Source of the DNA: a virus
Virus record (IMG/VR): IMGVR_UViG_3300036985_002432
Span: 1-64,000 of that record
Direction: 5' to 3' (one strand)
Length of the DNA: 64,000 nt
This document shows, piece by piece, positions 1-6,676 of the stretch. The translations under genes were made by a program, and so were the position numbers. A model generated the notes under the pieces. It worked only from the letters and a program-made list of their open reading frames with translations, did no database searches and was not told where the DNA came from. How positions within the stretch are numbered: position 1 is the stretch's first letter; every line of letters begins with the position of its first letter.

Positions 1-26
1 AGCTAAGAACATAAAAAAAAATCTAA

Positions 27-239
27 ATGAGCTTAACTAATAATTCTTCAAGTATAATGGATACATTCTTATCTAAAGTAAAAGAACAATCTTTTATTAT
101 TATACTAATGCTTGGAGGATTATATTATCAGAACAAACTATTTGAAGAGCAAATAGAAATAATGCGTAATAGAGAAGCATACTTAATTCAGCAAAGAGAT
201 AAGTATGTAGAAGACATAATAAACAATAAAAATAAATGA
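27..239 (+). CDS. Small holin-like membrane protein
   Basis: This 70-residue protein has one hydrophobic segment, about residues 22-34 (FIIILMLGGLYYQ), followed by a charged, probably coiled-coil tail (EEQIEIMRNREAYLIQQ). One membrane span with a cytoplasmic-type tail, directly before an endolysin, fits a holin or related lysis membrane protein. The stop codon overlaps the start of the endolysin gene (ATGA at 236-239), suggesting translational coupling. I did not recognise a specific holin family. It could equally be a spanin-like or other small membrane protein. The gene is complete in the window, but its promoter would lie upstream of position 1. Confidence 0.6.
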   Translation: MSLTNNSSSIMDTFLSKVKEQSFIIILMLGGLYYQNKLFEEQIEIMRNREAYLIQQRDKYVEDIINNKNK

Positions 240-754
240 GTTATAGTTTTTTAAATACAGAAAAATCTCCTAAGTTACTTGTAGAAGCAGTTAAACTTAT
301 GGGAACAAAAGAGGTTGTAGGAAAAGTTCATAATCCAATTATTATGGCTTGGGCTAAAGACCTTGACTTACAAAAGATTTATACAGCAGATGAGATTCCT
401 TGGTGCGGATTATTTATTGCATATGCTTGTCATAAAGCAGGTATAGATGTAGTAGATAAACCTTTGTGGGCTTTATCATGGGCTAAATGGGGAACGGAAG
501 TTAAAGAGCCTATGCTAGGTGATATACTAACTTTTAAAAGAGATGGTGGTGGACACGTTGGAATCTATGTAGGTGAAGATAAAGATTGTTACCATGTACT
601 TGGGGGAAACCAGGGAAATGCAGTATCAGTAACAAGAATAATTAAATCAAGATTATATCAAGCTAGAAGAACAGCATGGAAAGTTGCACAACCAGCAAAT
701 GTCCGTAAAGTATATTTAGATGCTAAAGGTATTGTCAGTAAAAATGAAGCATAA
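236..754 (+). CDS. Endolysin, CHAP/NlpC-P60-like peptidoglycan hydrolase
   Basis: The 172-residue protein resembles phage cysteine peptidases that cut peptidoglycan (the TIGR02594-type, CHAP-like fold). A Cys nucleophile region is visible at IPWCGLFIAYACHKAG (about residues 54-69), followed by WALSWAKWG, GDILTF and GGGHVGIYVG, which supplies the catalytic His (about residue 107). The length is normal for a single catalytic domain, and there is no signal peptide, so export would depend on the holin-like protein just upstream. Start and stop overlap both neighbours (ATGA upstream, TAATG downstream). The likely role is host lysis. A structural, tail-borne hydrolase is less likely because the gene sits next to a membrane protein. 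Confidence 0.82.
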   Translation: MSYSFLNTEKSPKLLVEAVKLMGTKEVVGKVHNPIIMAWAKDLDLQKIYTADEIPWCGLFIAYACHKAGIDVVDKPLWALSWAKWGTEVKEPMLGDILTFKRDGGGHVGIYVGEDKDCYHVLGGNQGNAVSVTRIIKSRLYQARRTAWKVAQPANVRKVYLDAKGIVSKNEA

Positions 755-912
755 TGAAAATAAGAAACTCTTGGAAATCACGGAATAAGCAATGGGATAA
801 GTTTGCCATTAGATGTAGATTAGGAGCTATAGATTTATTTACTTTAGAAGCAGATATATCTAGAGATTTTTACATGATAACAATATTAAATTTTACACTT
901 AAAAACAGATAA
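754..912 (+). CDS. Conserved-looking 52-residue protein of unknown function
   Basis: This short gene fills the space between the endolysin and the next small gene. Its ATG overlaps the endolysin TAA by one base (TAATG) and it ends two bases before the next ATG, so the spacing is typical of a true operon member. The protein starts MKIRNSWKSRNKQWDKFA, has a basic aromatic N-terminal part and a hydrophobic C-terminal half (DFYMITILNFTLKNR). From memory, similar short proteins lie beside lysis genes in other crAss-like genomes, but I cannot confirm this here. No function can be assigned. Confidence 0.65.
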   Translation: MKIRNSWKSRNKQWDKFAIRCRLGAIDLFTLEADISRDFYMITILNFTLKNR

Positions 913-914
913 CA

Positions 915-1139
915 ATGAAAAATTTTAAAGGACTTCACACATATGCTGTAGGAGGAATAAATACAGAAGACTTTGCACCAGGTAACAAAGCACTTACTAA
1001 TATGATAAATTCTAATCCATCTAGAGTACCTGAAGCTATGCCAAATTTTGGTGGTGATAAAAAACCTAAACAAAGTAAAGCAGCTAGAAGAAACACTCCA
1101 AATAAAAACTTTAAAGATAAATGTTTTAAAAGAAACTAA
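915..1139 (+). CDS. Small basic protein of unknown function
   Basis: This is a 74-residue protein with a Gly/Asn-rich start (LHTYAVGGINTEDFAPGN) and a strongly basic C-terminal half (DKKPKQSKAARRNTPNKNF). It ends in KCFKRN and is followed within 20 bases by a rho-independent terminator, so it is the last gene of the lysis transcription unit. An opposite-strand reading frame overlaps it but looks like a shadow. No family was recognised. The basic tail suggests nucleic-acid or anionic surface binding, which is inference only. Confidence 0.6.
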   Translation: MKNFKGLHTYAVGGINTEDFAPGNKALTNMINSNPSRVPEAMPNFGGDKKPKQSKAARRNTPNKNFKDKCFKRN

Positions 1140-1158
1140 TATTGTAAAGTATTACATT

Positions 1159-1189
1159 AACCCAGGTATTCTAAGTATCTGGGTTTTTT
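1159..1189 (+). terminator. Rho-independent terminator after lysis genes
   Basis: A 10-bp stem (AACCCAGGTA paired with TATCTGGGTT, one G-U pair) with a 7-base loop runs directly into a T6 tract. It separates the lysis genes from the next unit at 1254. Confidence 0.9.
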
Positions 1190-1204
1190 GCATTTAAATG
1201 TTTG

Positions 1205-1240
1205 AAGTTTAAACTTATTTAGTTACATTTGTTTAAACTT
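1205..1240 (+). promoter_or_regulatory. Paired GTTTAAACTT repeats, operator- or promoter-like
   Basis: The 12-base perfect palindrome AAGTTTAAACTT (1205-1216) is followed by a second GTTTAAACTT copy (1231-1240), start to start 24 bases apart, in the gap between a terminator and the gene at 1254. The same AGTTTAAACT palindrome lies at 36404-36413. Position and symmetry suggest a protein-binding site or part of a promoter; this is inference. Confidence 0.45.
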
Positions 1241-1253
1241 TAAAAGTATAACA

Positions 1254-1532
1254 ATGGAAAACCAACAAGAAACTGAATTAACTGTAGAAGAGTTAATGCA
1301 AAAAAAAGAAGAGATGTTACAGTTTTATACTGAATCTCTACCTTATTTAGAAGCACAAGCTAAGTATGAGAAACTACTTGCTGAGATTGATGAGTCTAGA
1401 TTTAAAAGAACTAGTATTCAAATGCAGTATGCTATGATGGCTCAACAAGATCAAGAGCATCAAGAAACTGGAGAAAGATACAAGATGGAGGAAGAAGAAG
1501 TTTCTACAGAAAGAAAATTAAAAAAATCATAA
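1254..1532 (+). CDS. Small acidic coiled-coil protein
   Basis: A 92-residue, Glu/Lys/Met-rich protein predicted to be almost all helical, with heptad-like stretches (VEELMQKKEEMLQFYTE and LPYLEAQAKYEKLLAEIDES). It is the first gene after the terminator at 1159-1189 and the paired palindromes, so it heads the transcription unit leading to terL. The next gene begins six bases downstream. No catalytic motif or membrane segment is visible. Its place at the head of the packaging module is compatible with a virion or assembly accessory role, but no function is claimed. Confidence 0.7.
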   Translation: MENQQETELTVEELMQKKEEMLQFYTESLPYLEAQAKYEKLLAEIDESRFKRTSIQMQYAMMAQQDQEHQETGERYKMEEEEVSTERKLKKS

Positions 1533-1538
1533 CACACA

Positions 1539-1901
1539 ATGGCATTAGTTAATCAAGTACAGAAACGTGCTGTAATGACTAAGTGGGATGTAATTAAATT
1601 TCAGATAGTCACTCATTGCTATATAAACAATATAACAGTGAGTGATTCTGATCTTAATTGTTTGACTTTACTTAGTACTACAGGACCAATTGAATTAACT
1701 CATTTTTGTTATGATGCTTCTTCAGAAGAAGACCAGATATTTAAATCTGCACAGACTGTAAGAAATGCAGTAAATAAAGCTGAAAAAAATAACTTAGTTG
1801 TAAAAGATACAGACAACAAAAAAGTTATTATGATAAACCCAGATTTAAAGATTCAAGTAGATGGTGATATATTATTAGATTATAAGTTTTTAGGTAGATG
1901 A
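1539..1901 (+). CDS. Conserved small protein, possible winged-helix
   Basis: A 120-residue soluble protein. The middle part (LLSTTGPIELTHFCYD, then KSAQTVRNAVNKAEKNNLVVKD) alternates helices and short strands in a way that could form a winged helix-turn-helix, with NLVVKDTDNKKVIMINP as the wing hairpin. The stop overlaps the start of the IHF-like gene (ATGA at 1898-1901). A DNA-binding role would fit its DNA-metabolism and packaging neighbours, but the fold is inferred by eye only. Alternatives are a structural adaptor or a terminase accessory. Confidence 0.65.
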   Translation: MALVNQVQKRAVMTKWDVIKFQIVTHCYINNITVSDSDLNCLTLLSTTGPIELTHFCYDASSEEDQIFKSAQTVRNAVNKAEKNNLVVKDTDNKKVIMINPDLKIQVDGDILLDYKFLGR

Positions 1902-2287
1902 TTCCCAAGAAACCCAAACTATTATATAAACAACTAGCTGAAGAGACTAACTTAAATGAGACTTTAATAGACAACCTTATAACTTTTTATTACAAAGAAG
2001 TAAGAAGTGAGATGTCAGCATTAAATCACACTAAGATTTATATTGATGGATTAGGACAATTTATTGTTAAATCAAGAACAGTAGATAACTTAATACTAAA
2101 ATATGAAAGAATAATTGCAAAAGCAGATAACTATTCATTCTCTAGTTATCATAATAAAATAAGATTAACTACAAGATTAGAAGAACTTAATGCAGTTAAA
2201 CTTAAATTACAAGAGGATAAAAGTAAAAAACAAAACTTTTTAATTGAAAAAAATGGAAGGAAAACTAACAGCAATCTGGAAGAATAG
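1898..2287 (+). CDS. IHF/HU-like DNA-binding protein
   Basis: The 129-residue protein contains a helix-rich N-terminal part (LAEETNLNETLIDNLITF) followed by YYKEVRSEMSALNHTKIYI and DGLGQFIVKSRTV. This is the pattern of the bacterial IHF/HU fold, where two helices precede a beta arm around a Gly-x-F motif. An IHF-subunit-like protein near the packaging genes is a known feature of crAss-like phages. The C-terminus is a basic helical extension (TRLEELNAVKLKLQEDKSKK). It probably bends or compacts phage DNA during replication or packaging. Its last 35 bases overlap the next gene. Confidence in the fold is moderate because the DNA-intercalating arm cannot be judged from sequence alone. Confidence 0.65.
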   Translation: MIPKKPKLLYKQLAEETNLNETLIDNLITFYYKEVRSEMSALNHTKIYIDGLGQFIVKSRTVDNLILKYERIIAKADNYSFSSYHNKIRLTTRLEELNAVKLKLQEDKSKKQNFLIEKNGRKTNSNLEE

Positions 2288-2561
2288 AAAGCAAATTCTT
2301 GAAGGAGTTAAGAATAGTATTATCCGGGATAAGTTTGTAGAAGAAATTGCAGAACAAAGAATGGTAATATGTCATGCATGTCCTAAAAAAGATATAGAAG
2401 GTACATCATGTGTAATGCCAGGTACTCAACCTTGTTGTTCATTATGTGGATGTTCACTTAGTTTTAAAGTAAGAGCTTTATCTTCAGATTGTCCGGCACA
2501 TAAATGGAAAGCAGTTATTACAGAAAAAGATGAAGACAAATTAAATAACCTTATAGACTAA
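2253..2561 (+). CDS. Conserved Cys-cluster (zinc-binding) protein
   Basis: A 102-residue protein with an N-terminal basic helix (WKNRKQILEGVKN) and a Cys-rich core: CHACPKK, then GTQPCCSLCGCSLSFK, then SDCPAH. The spacing suggests one or two zinc sites. I chose the ATG at 2253 over an in-frame TTG at 2244, because ATG is used by all neighbours and still overlaps the IHF-like gene by 35 bases. The family appears to be a conserved companion of the terminase region in crAss-like phages. A small zinc-binding DNA-binding or assembly protein is plausible, but no function is established. Confidence 0.75.
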   Translation: MEGKLTAIWKNRKQILEGVKNSIIRDKFVEEIAEQRMVICHACPKKDIEGTSCVMPGTQPCCSLCGCSLSFKVRALSSDCPAHKWKAVITEKDEDKLNNLID

Positions 2562-2562
2562 A

Positions 2563-3396
2563 ATGAGTATAGTATTTAAAGCATCAGATCATAGTTATAC
2601 AAGTATAGATGATTCTGAAGATATATCTTGGGTAAGTGTTACTAGTTTAGTATCACATTTTAAAGAACCCTTTGATTCAGCAGGTGTGGCTAAAAAATGT
2701 GCAAAGAATTCAAAGTCTAAATGGTTTGGATTAACACCTGAAGTAATACAGGATTTATGGAAATCTGAGTCTGAACGGGCTATGAATCTTGGTACTTTTT
2801 ACCACAACCAAAGGGAAACTGATTTATGTAATCTTGCATCTATAGAAAAAGAAGGAATACCTCTTCCAGTATATGTGCCTCAAGAAGTTGAAGGTATTAA
2901 ACATGCACCTGATCAAAAGTTAACTGATGGTATATATCCAGAACATATGGTGTATTTAAAATCAGCTAATATATGTGGTCAATCAGATTTAGTTGAAGTA
3001 GTAAATAATAGAGTACACATAATAGATTATAAAACTAATAAAGAAATTAAGTCAGAAGGATTTAAAAATTGGGAAGGTATTACTAAGAAAATGTTATTCC
3101 CTGTTAATCATTTAGATGATTGCAACTTCTCACACTATGCTTTACAGTTAAGTATTTATATGTATATTATATTAAAGCATAATCCTAAACTATCTGTGGG
3201 TACAATGTATCTACATCATATAGTATTTGAATCATCTGATATTGATCAATGGGGTTATCCAGTTACTAAGTATAATGACATTGGAGATCCAATTGTATTA
3301 GAAGTTATTCCAATTGAAGTACCATATTTAAAAGATGAAGTAATTAGTATTGTTAACTGGTTACATGATAATAAACACAAACTTAAAAAGAAATAA
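2563..3396 (+). CDS. PD-(D/E)XK superfamily nuclease
   Basis: The 277-residue protein shows a RecB/Cas4-type nuclease core. A conserved His helix (GTFYHNQRE, about residues 78-86) is followed by the acidic strand GQSDLVEVV with Asp142, and then HIIDYKTNKE with Asp155 and Lys157, the classic D...D-x-K signature. The N-terminal VTSLVSHFKEPFDS resembles the substrate-entry segment of the same superfamily. It has no helicase domain and no Cys cluster for an iron-sulphur centre. Roles in replication, recombination or end processing before packaging are all possible. A second, unrelated copy of this nuclease signature occurs in the giant cargo protein at 46971. Confidence 0.85.
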   Translation: MSIVFKASDHSYTSIDDSEDISWVSVTSLVSHFKEPFDSAGVAKKCAKNSKSKWFGLTPEVIQDLWKSESERAMNLGTFYHNQRETDLCNLASIEKEGIPLPVYVPQEVEGIKHAPDQKLTDGIYPEHMVYLKSANICGQSDLVEVVNNRVHIIDYKTNKEIKSEGFKNWEGITKKMLFPVNHLDDCNFSHYALQLSIYMYIILKHNPKLSVGTMYLHHIVFESSDIDQWGYPVTKYNDIGDPIVLEVIPIEVPYLKDEVISIVNWLHDNKHKLKKK

Positions 3397-3398
3397 TT

Positions 3399-3695
3399 AT
3401 GAAGTTATATCAAGTAAGGCACTATGACAAGAATTATCCAGGAAGAACAATCATATTAGGTTATTCAGGCTTAGTATTATTTAGATATAAAGGTAAGATA
3501 CTTGTAAAGATTAAACCAAATAAAAAACTAACCAGAAACTATTCAGAAAGTGAACAAGAATATTTAAAAGGTTATGTTGTAATTAATAATGAAAATTTAT
3601 TTTTTAATCCATATATAGCAACTGGATTTATTGATGGTTTTAAAAAACTATTTAATATAAAGTCTAAACCAAAACCTGTAAATCCTTTTGTATGA
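3399..3695 (+). CDS. Hypothetical small basic protein
   Basis: A 98-residue basic protein with alternating short strands (GRTIILGYSGLVLFRYKGK and LVKIKPNKKL), possibly a small beta-barrel or SH3-like fold. It begins two bases after the nuclease gene and its stop overlaps the next start (ATGA at 3692-3695), so it belongs to the same operon. No motif, membrane segment or Cys cluster is visible. I do not recognise a family, and the fold suggestion is weak. Confidence 0.6.
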   Translation: MKLYQVRHYDKNYPGRTIILGYSGLVLFRYKGKILVKIKPNKKLTRNYSESEQEYLKGYVVINNENLFFNPYIATGFIDGFKKLFNIKSKPKPVNPFV

Positions 3696-3949
3696 TAGTA
3701 GATTGTAAAATTATAATGACAAATTTAAAAGTAAGAGAATTAACTGGACAAGATTCAATTATACTTATGCCTTTTTCTTTTGATATAAGTATGGTTACTG
3801 CATATAGACAATCAGTTGATGATGATAGTATTCCTGAAGAATATAGTGTAATCTATACAGAATACGGAGATACTTACTGTATTGACATATCATATGGTGA
3901 ATTTAATTATATCTACAAAAAATATATAGATGATAATAAAACTATTTGA
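3692..3949 (+). CDS. Hypothetical small acidic protein
   Basis: An 85-residue acidic protein with predicted beta structure (SIILMPFSFDISMVTAY, then YSVIYTEYGDTYCIDI). The start at 3692 gives a 4-base overlap with the preceding gene; another in-frame ATG lies at 3716. Its 3' end overlaps the next gene by 20 bases. No family was recognised. The strong overlaps on both sides argue for a real gene despite its size. Confidence 0.55.
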   Translation: MIVDCKIIMTNLKVRELTGQDSIILMPFSFDISMVTAYRQSVDDDSIPEEYSVIYTEYGDTYCIDISYGEFNYIYKKYIDDNKTI

Positions 3950-4445
3950 CATACAAAATAATGTTATTGTTCCTACAGAACATTGTTATACATTGAAATC
4001 TCTTAAAGATATAATGGATGAGTATCCGGAAGATCATCTTAAGATATATCAATACTTGTTCTACATGACATGTCCTAATCCGGATTTAAATCCATTCTTC
4101 TATACACCGGAGAATGATAAAGAGGATTTAATATTAAAAGAAATACAAGCAGCTTTTTCTCCAGAAGATAAAAGTATATGGACAGCACTACAGTTTTGTA
4201 GAAGAATGTATGAGACACCTACATCAAGAGCATATGCAGGTATTGCAGCTATGTTAGATAGATTAGGTATTTATATGAAGATAACACCTATCACAGATGG
4301 TAGAGATGGTAATATAACTGCTCTTGTATCAGCTGCTAAAAACTATGAAGGTATTAGAACATCATTTAAAGGTGCATATAAAGATCTTCAAGATGAACAA
4401 AAAAGTACAGTACGCGGAGGCCAGGGGCTTGCGTACGATTCTTAA
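3930..4445 (+). CDS. Conserved protein upstream of terL, small-terminase candidate
   Basis: A 171-residue, mainly helical protein. It contains SLKDIMDEYPEDHLKIYQYL and a Pro/Asn-rich loop CPNPDLNPFFY, then a helical C-terminal half (TALQFCRRMYETPTSRAYAG, ALVSAAKNYEGIRTSFKGAY). It ends 21 bases before terL. The position, size and helical nature fit a small terminase subunit, but no canonical helix-turn-helix is obvious and I cannot confirm homology. The last codons (TVRGGQGLAYDS) are written in unusually GC-rich DNA that can form a hairpin, described as a separate feature. It could instead be a general conserved crAss-like structural protein. Confidence 0.6.
   Translation: MIIKLFDIQNNVIVPTEHCYTLKSLKDIMDEYPEDHLKIYQYLFYMTCPNPDLNPFFYTPENDKEDLILKEIQAAFSPEDKSIWTALQFCRRMYETPTSRAYAGIAAMLDRLGIYMKITPITDGRDGNITALVSAAKNYEGIRTSFKGAYKDLQDEQKSTVRGGQGLAYDS
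4410..4436 (+). repeat. GC-rich inverted repeat just before terL, possible pac/regulatory element
   Basis: Perfect 6-bp arms GTACGC (4410-4415) and GCGTAC (4431-4436) enclose GGAGGCCAGGGGCTT. About 19 of the 27 bases are G or C, in a genome that is otherwise strongly AT-rich. It lies inside the last codons of the gene before terL. Protein-coding constraint alone (Arg-Gly-Gly-Gln-Gly-Leu) would not require these GC-rich codons, since other genes here use AGA and GGT/GGA. Confidence 0.55.
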
Positions 4446-4466
4446 CTTACTATTAATCAGATACTT

Positions 4467-6671
4467 ATGGATAATATATACACAGATATACCAACCTGGG
4501 ATAATGGTACTTGGACTACTACATCATTTGAATCAAGAGATGCTTGGAGAGACTATGTATTAACTCTATTTAAGGAACCGGGTCAATATGAATTTGATGA
4601 AGTTACTAATGAAATATTTATTATTGAATCAGCTAAGTTTAGAAAAGATAAAGTATATTGTGTAGCTCCTTTTAAATCTAAAGATTTTATAAACTATTGG
4701 GAAGACCAAAAGACTAAGTGTAGATTAGGAGTATTAATTAAGTCTAAAGATAAAACTTGGTATTTATCAAGAGACTACTACATGTGGTTAAACTTCTTAC
4801 CTATCTTTGATAAAGAACAACAAAAGTTTGACTTTGCTCAAATAAGAGATGCTCAATATCATATGGCTTTATATGAGATACTAGCAGAGTTATTCTATAA
4901 GCATGTTGCTATTTTAAAGAAAAGACAGATAGCTTCCTCATATTTTCATGCGGGTAAACTTATAAATCAATTATGGTTTGAAGCCGGGGTTACTCTAAAG
5001 ATGGGTGCTTCACTTAAAGATTACATTAATGAGAAAGGTACTTGGAAGTTTTTATCAGAATATGCTGCATTCTTAAATGAACATACTGCATGGTATAGAC
5101 CTATGTCTCCAGACAAAGTAATGATGTGGCAACAAAAGATTGAGATTAGAAAAGGAGATAGAAAAGCTGAAGTAGGTTTAAAAGGTACTATACAAGGTAT
5201 GTCTTTTGAAAAAGATCCTACTAATGGTGTAGGGGGACCAGTTAAGTTTTTCTTCCATGAGGAAGCAGGGATTGCTCCTAAAATGAATACAACCTTTGGA
5301 TATATTAAACCTGCACTAAAATCAGGTATGATTACTACAGGATTATTTATTGCTGCAGGATCTGTGGGTGACTTAGATCAATGTGAGCCTCTTAAGAAAA
5401 TGATATTAGATCCTGAAGCAAATGAGATATATGCTGTAGAAACAAATCTAATAGATGATGAAGGTACTATAGGTATGTCAGGATTGTTTATACCAGAACA
5501 ATGGTCAATGCCTCCCTATATAGATGATTATGGTAATAGTTTAGTAGAAGAATCTCTTGTAGCATTAGATGAGTATTTTGAGAAGATAAAGAAAACAATG
5601 GATCCTGAAGATTATCAGTTAGAGATATCTCAGCACCCAAGAAATATAGCAGAAGCATTTAGACATAGAAAAGTATCTAAGTTTCCGTCTCACTTAGTAA
5701 CTGCACAGATAAGAAGAATAGAAGATAAAGAATACGGATATGAGTATCTAGATATCTTTAGAGATGAAACTGGTAAAGTAAAAACAAAGGATAGTAATAA
5801 ACTGCCTATTAGAGAATTTCCAATGACTAAGAAGACTGAAGATAAAACAGGAGTCTTAGTAGTATGGGAAAGACCACAAGGTACTCCTGGGTTTGGACAG
5901 TATTATGCATCAATTGACCCCGTGGCAGAAGGAAAGACAACTACCTCAGACTCACTATGTTCCATATATGTAATGAAAGCTCCTGTAGAAGTAACTAAGG
6001 TTACTGGTGTTGATACTGAAACATATATAGAAGAAGATAAAATAGTAGCAGCATGGTGTGGTAGATTTGATGATATCAAGCAAACACATGAAAGATTAGA
6101 AATGATTATTGAATGGTATAATGCTTGGACAGTAGTAGAGAATAACATCTCTCACTTTATTAATTACATGATATCAAAAAAGAAGCAAAGATACCTAGTA
6201 CAGAAAGATCAAATAATGTTCCTTAAAGATCTTGGTGCTAATAAAAGTGTATTCCAAGATTATGGTTGGAGAAATACTGGAGTACTATTTAAGCATCATT
6301 TACTAAGTTATGTAATAGAATATACTAAAGAAGAATTAGATATTGTAACAAAAGAAGATGGTACTATAGTTAAAACTAAATATGGTATTGAAAGAATTCC
6401 AGATATCATGTTACTCAAAGAAATGCATGCATATGTAGACGGACTCAACGTGGATAGGTTAGTAGCCTTCTCTGCACTAGTTGCTTTTATGAGAATACAA
6501 CAAGCAAATAGAGGATACACTAAGAAAGTAATCATGGATGATGCAGGTAAAAATTTGGAAAAGTCAAAAAATTTGTATAAATTAACTAGTAATCCTTTCC
6601 GTAATTTAGGGAAAGGAATGCGTGTTAATGGAGAGTTATTCAGGAAAAGCGCATTTAAAAATTTTAAATAA
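4467..6671 (+). CDS. terL: Terminase large subunit
   Basis: This 734-residue ATPase-nuclease motor packages DNA through the portal. The ATPase half has a degenerate P-loop region (RQIASSYFHAGK, residues 153-164) and a Walker B-type strand ending in catalytic acid (VKFFFHEEAG, Glu265/266). The RNase H-like nuclease half has YYASIDPVAEGK (Asp484), WTVVENN (Glu558) and GLNVDRLVAFSALVAF (Asp663), which together form the expected acidic triad. The length suits crAss-like large terminases. The start at 4467 follows an AT-rich leader. The portal gene begins five bases downstream. The P-loop lacks the textbook GxxxxGK[ST], as is common in terminases, so catalytic residue assignments there are less certain than in the nuclease half. 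Confidence 0.93.
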   Translation: MDNIYTDIPTWDNGTWTTTSFESRDAWRDYVLTLFKEPGQYEFDEVTNEIFIIESAKFRKDKVYCVAPFKSKDFINYWEDQKTKCRLGVLIKSKDKTWYLSRDYYMWLNFLPIFDKEQQKFDFAQIRDAQYHMALYEILAELFYKHVAILKKRQIASSYFHAGKLINQLWFEAGVTLKMGASLKDYINEKGTWKFLSEYAAFLNEHTAWYRPMSPDKVMMWQQKIEIRKGDRKAEVGLKGTIQGMSFEKDPTNGVGGPVKFFFHEEAGIAPKMNTTFGYIKPALKSGMITTGLFIAAGSVGDLDQCEPLKKMILDPEANEIYAVETNLIDDEGTIGMSGLFIPEQWSMPPYIDDYGNSLVEESLVALDEYFEKIKKTMDPEDYQLEISQHPRNIAEAFRHRKVSKFPSHLVTAQIRRIEDKEYGYEYLDIFRDETGKVKTKDSNKLPIREFPMTKKTEDKTGVLVVWERPQGTPGFGQYYASIDPVAEGKTTTSDSLCSIYVMKAPVEVTKVTGVDTETYIEEDKIVAAWCGRFDDIKQTHERLEMIIEWYNAWTVVENNISHFINYMISKKKQRYLVQKDQIMFLKDLGANKSVFQDYGWRNTGVLFKHHLLSYVIEYTKEELDIVTKEDGTIVKTKYGIERIPDIMLLKEMHAYVDGLNVDRLVAFSALVAFMRIQQANRGYTKKVIMDDAGKNLEKSKNLYKLTSNPFRNLGKGMRVNGELFRKSAFKNFK

Positions 6672-6676
6672 AAGAT

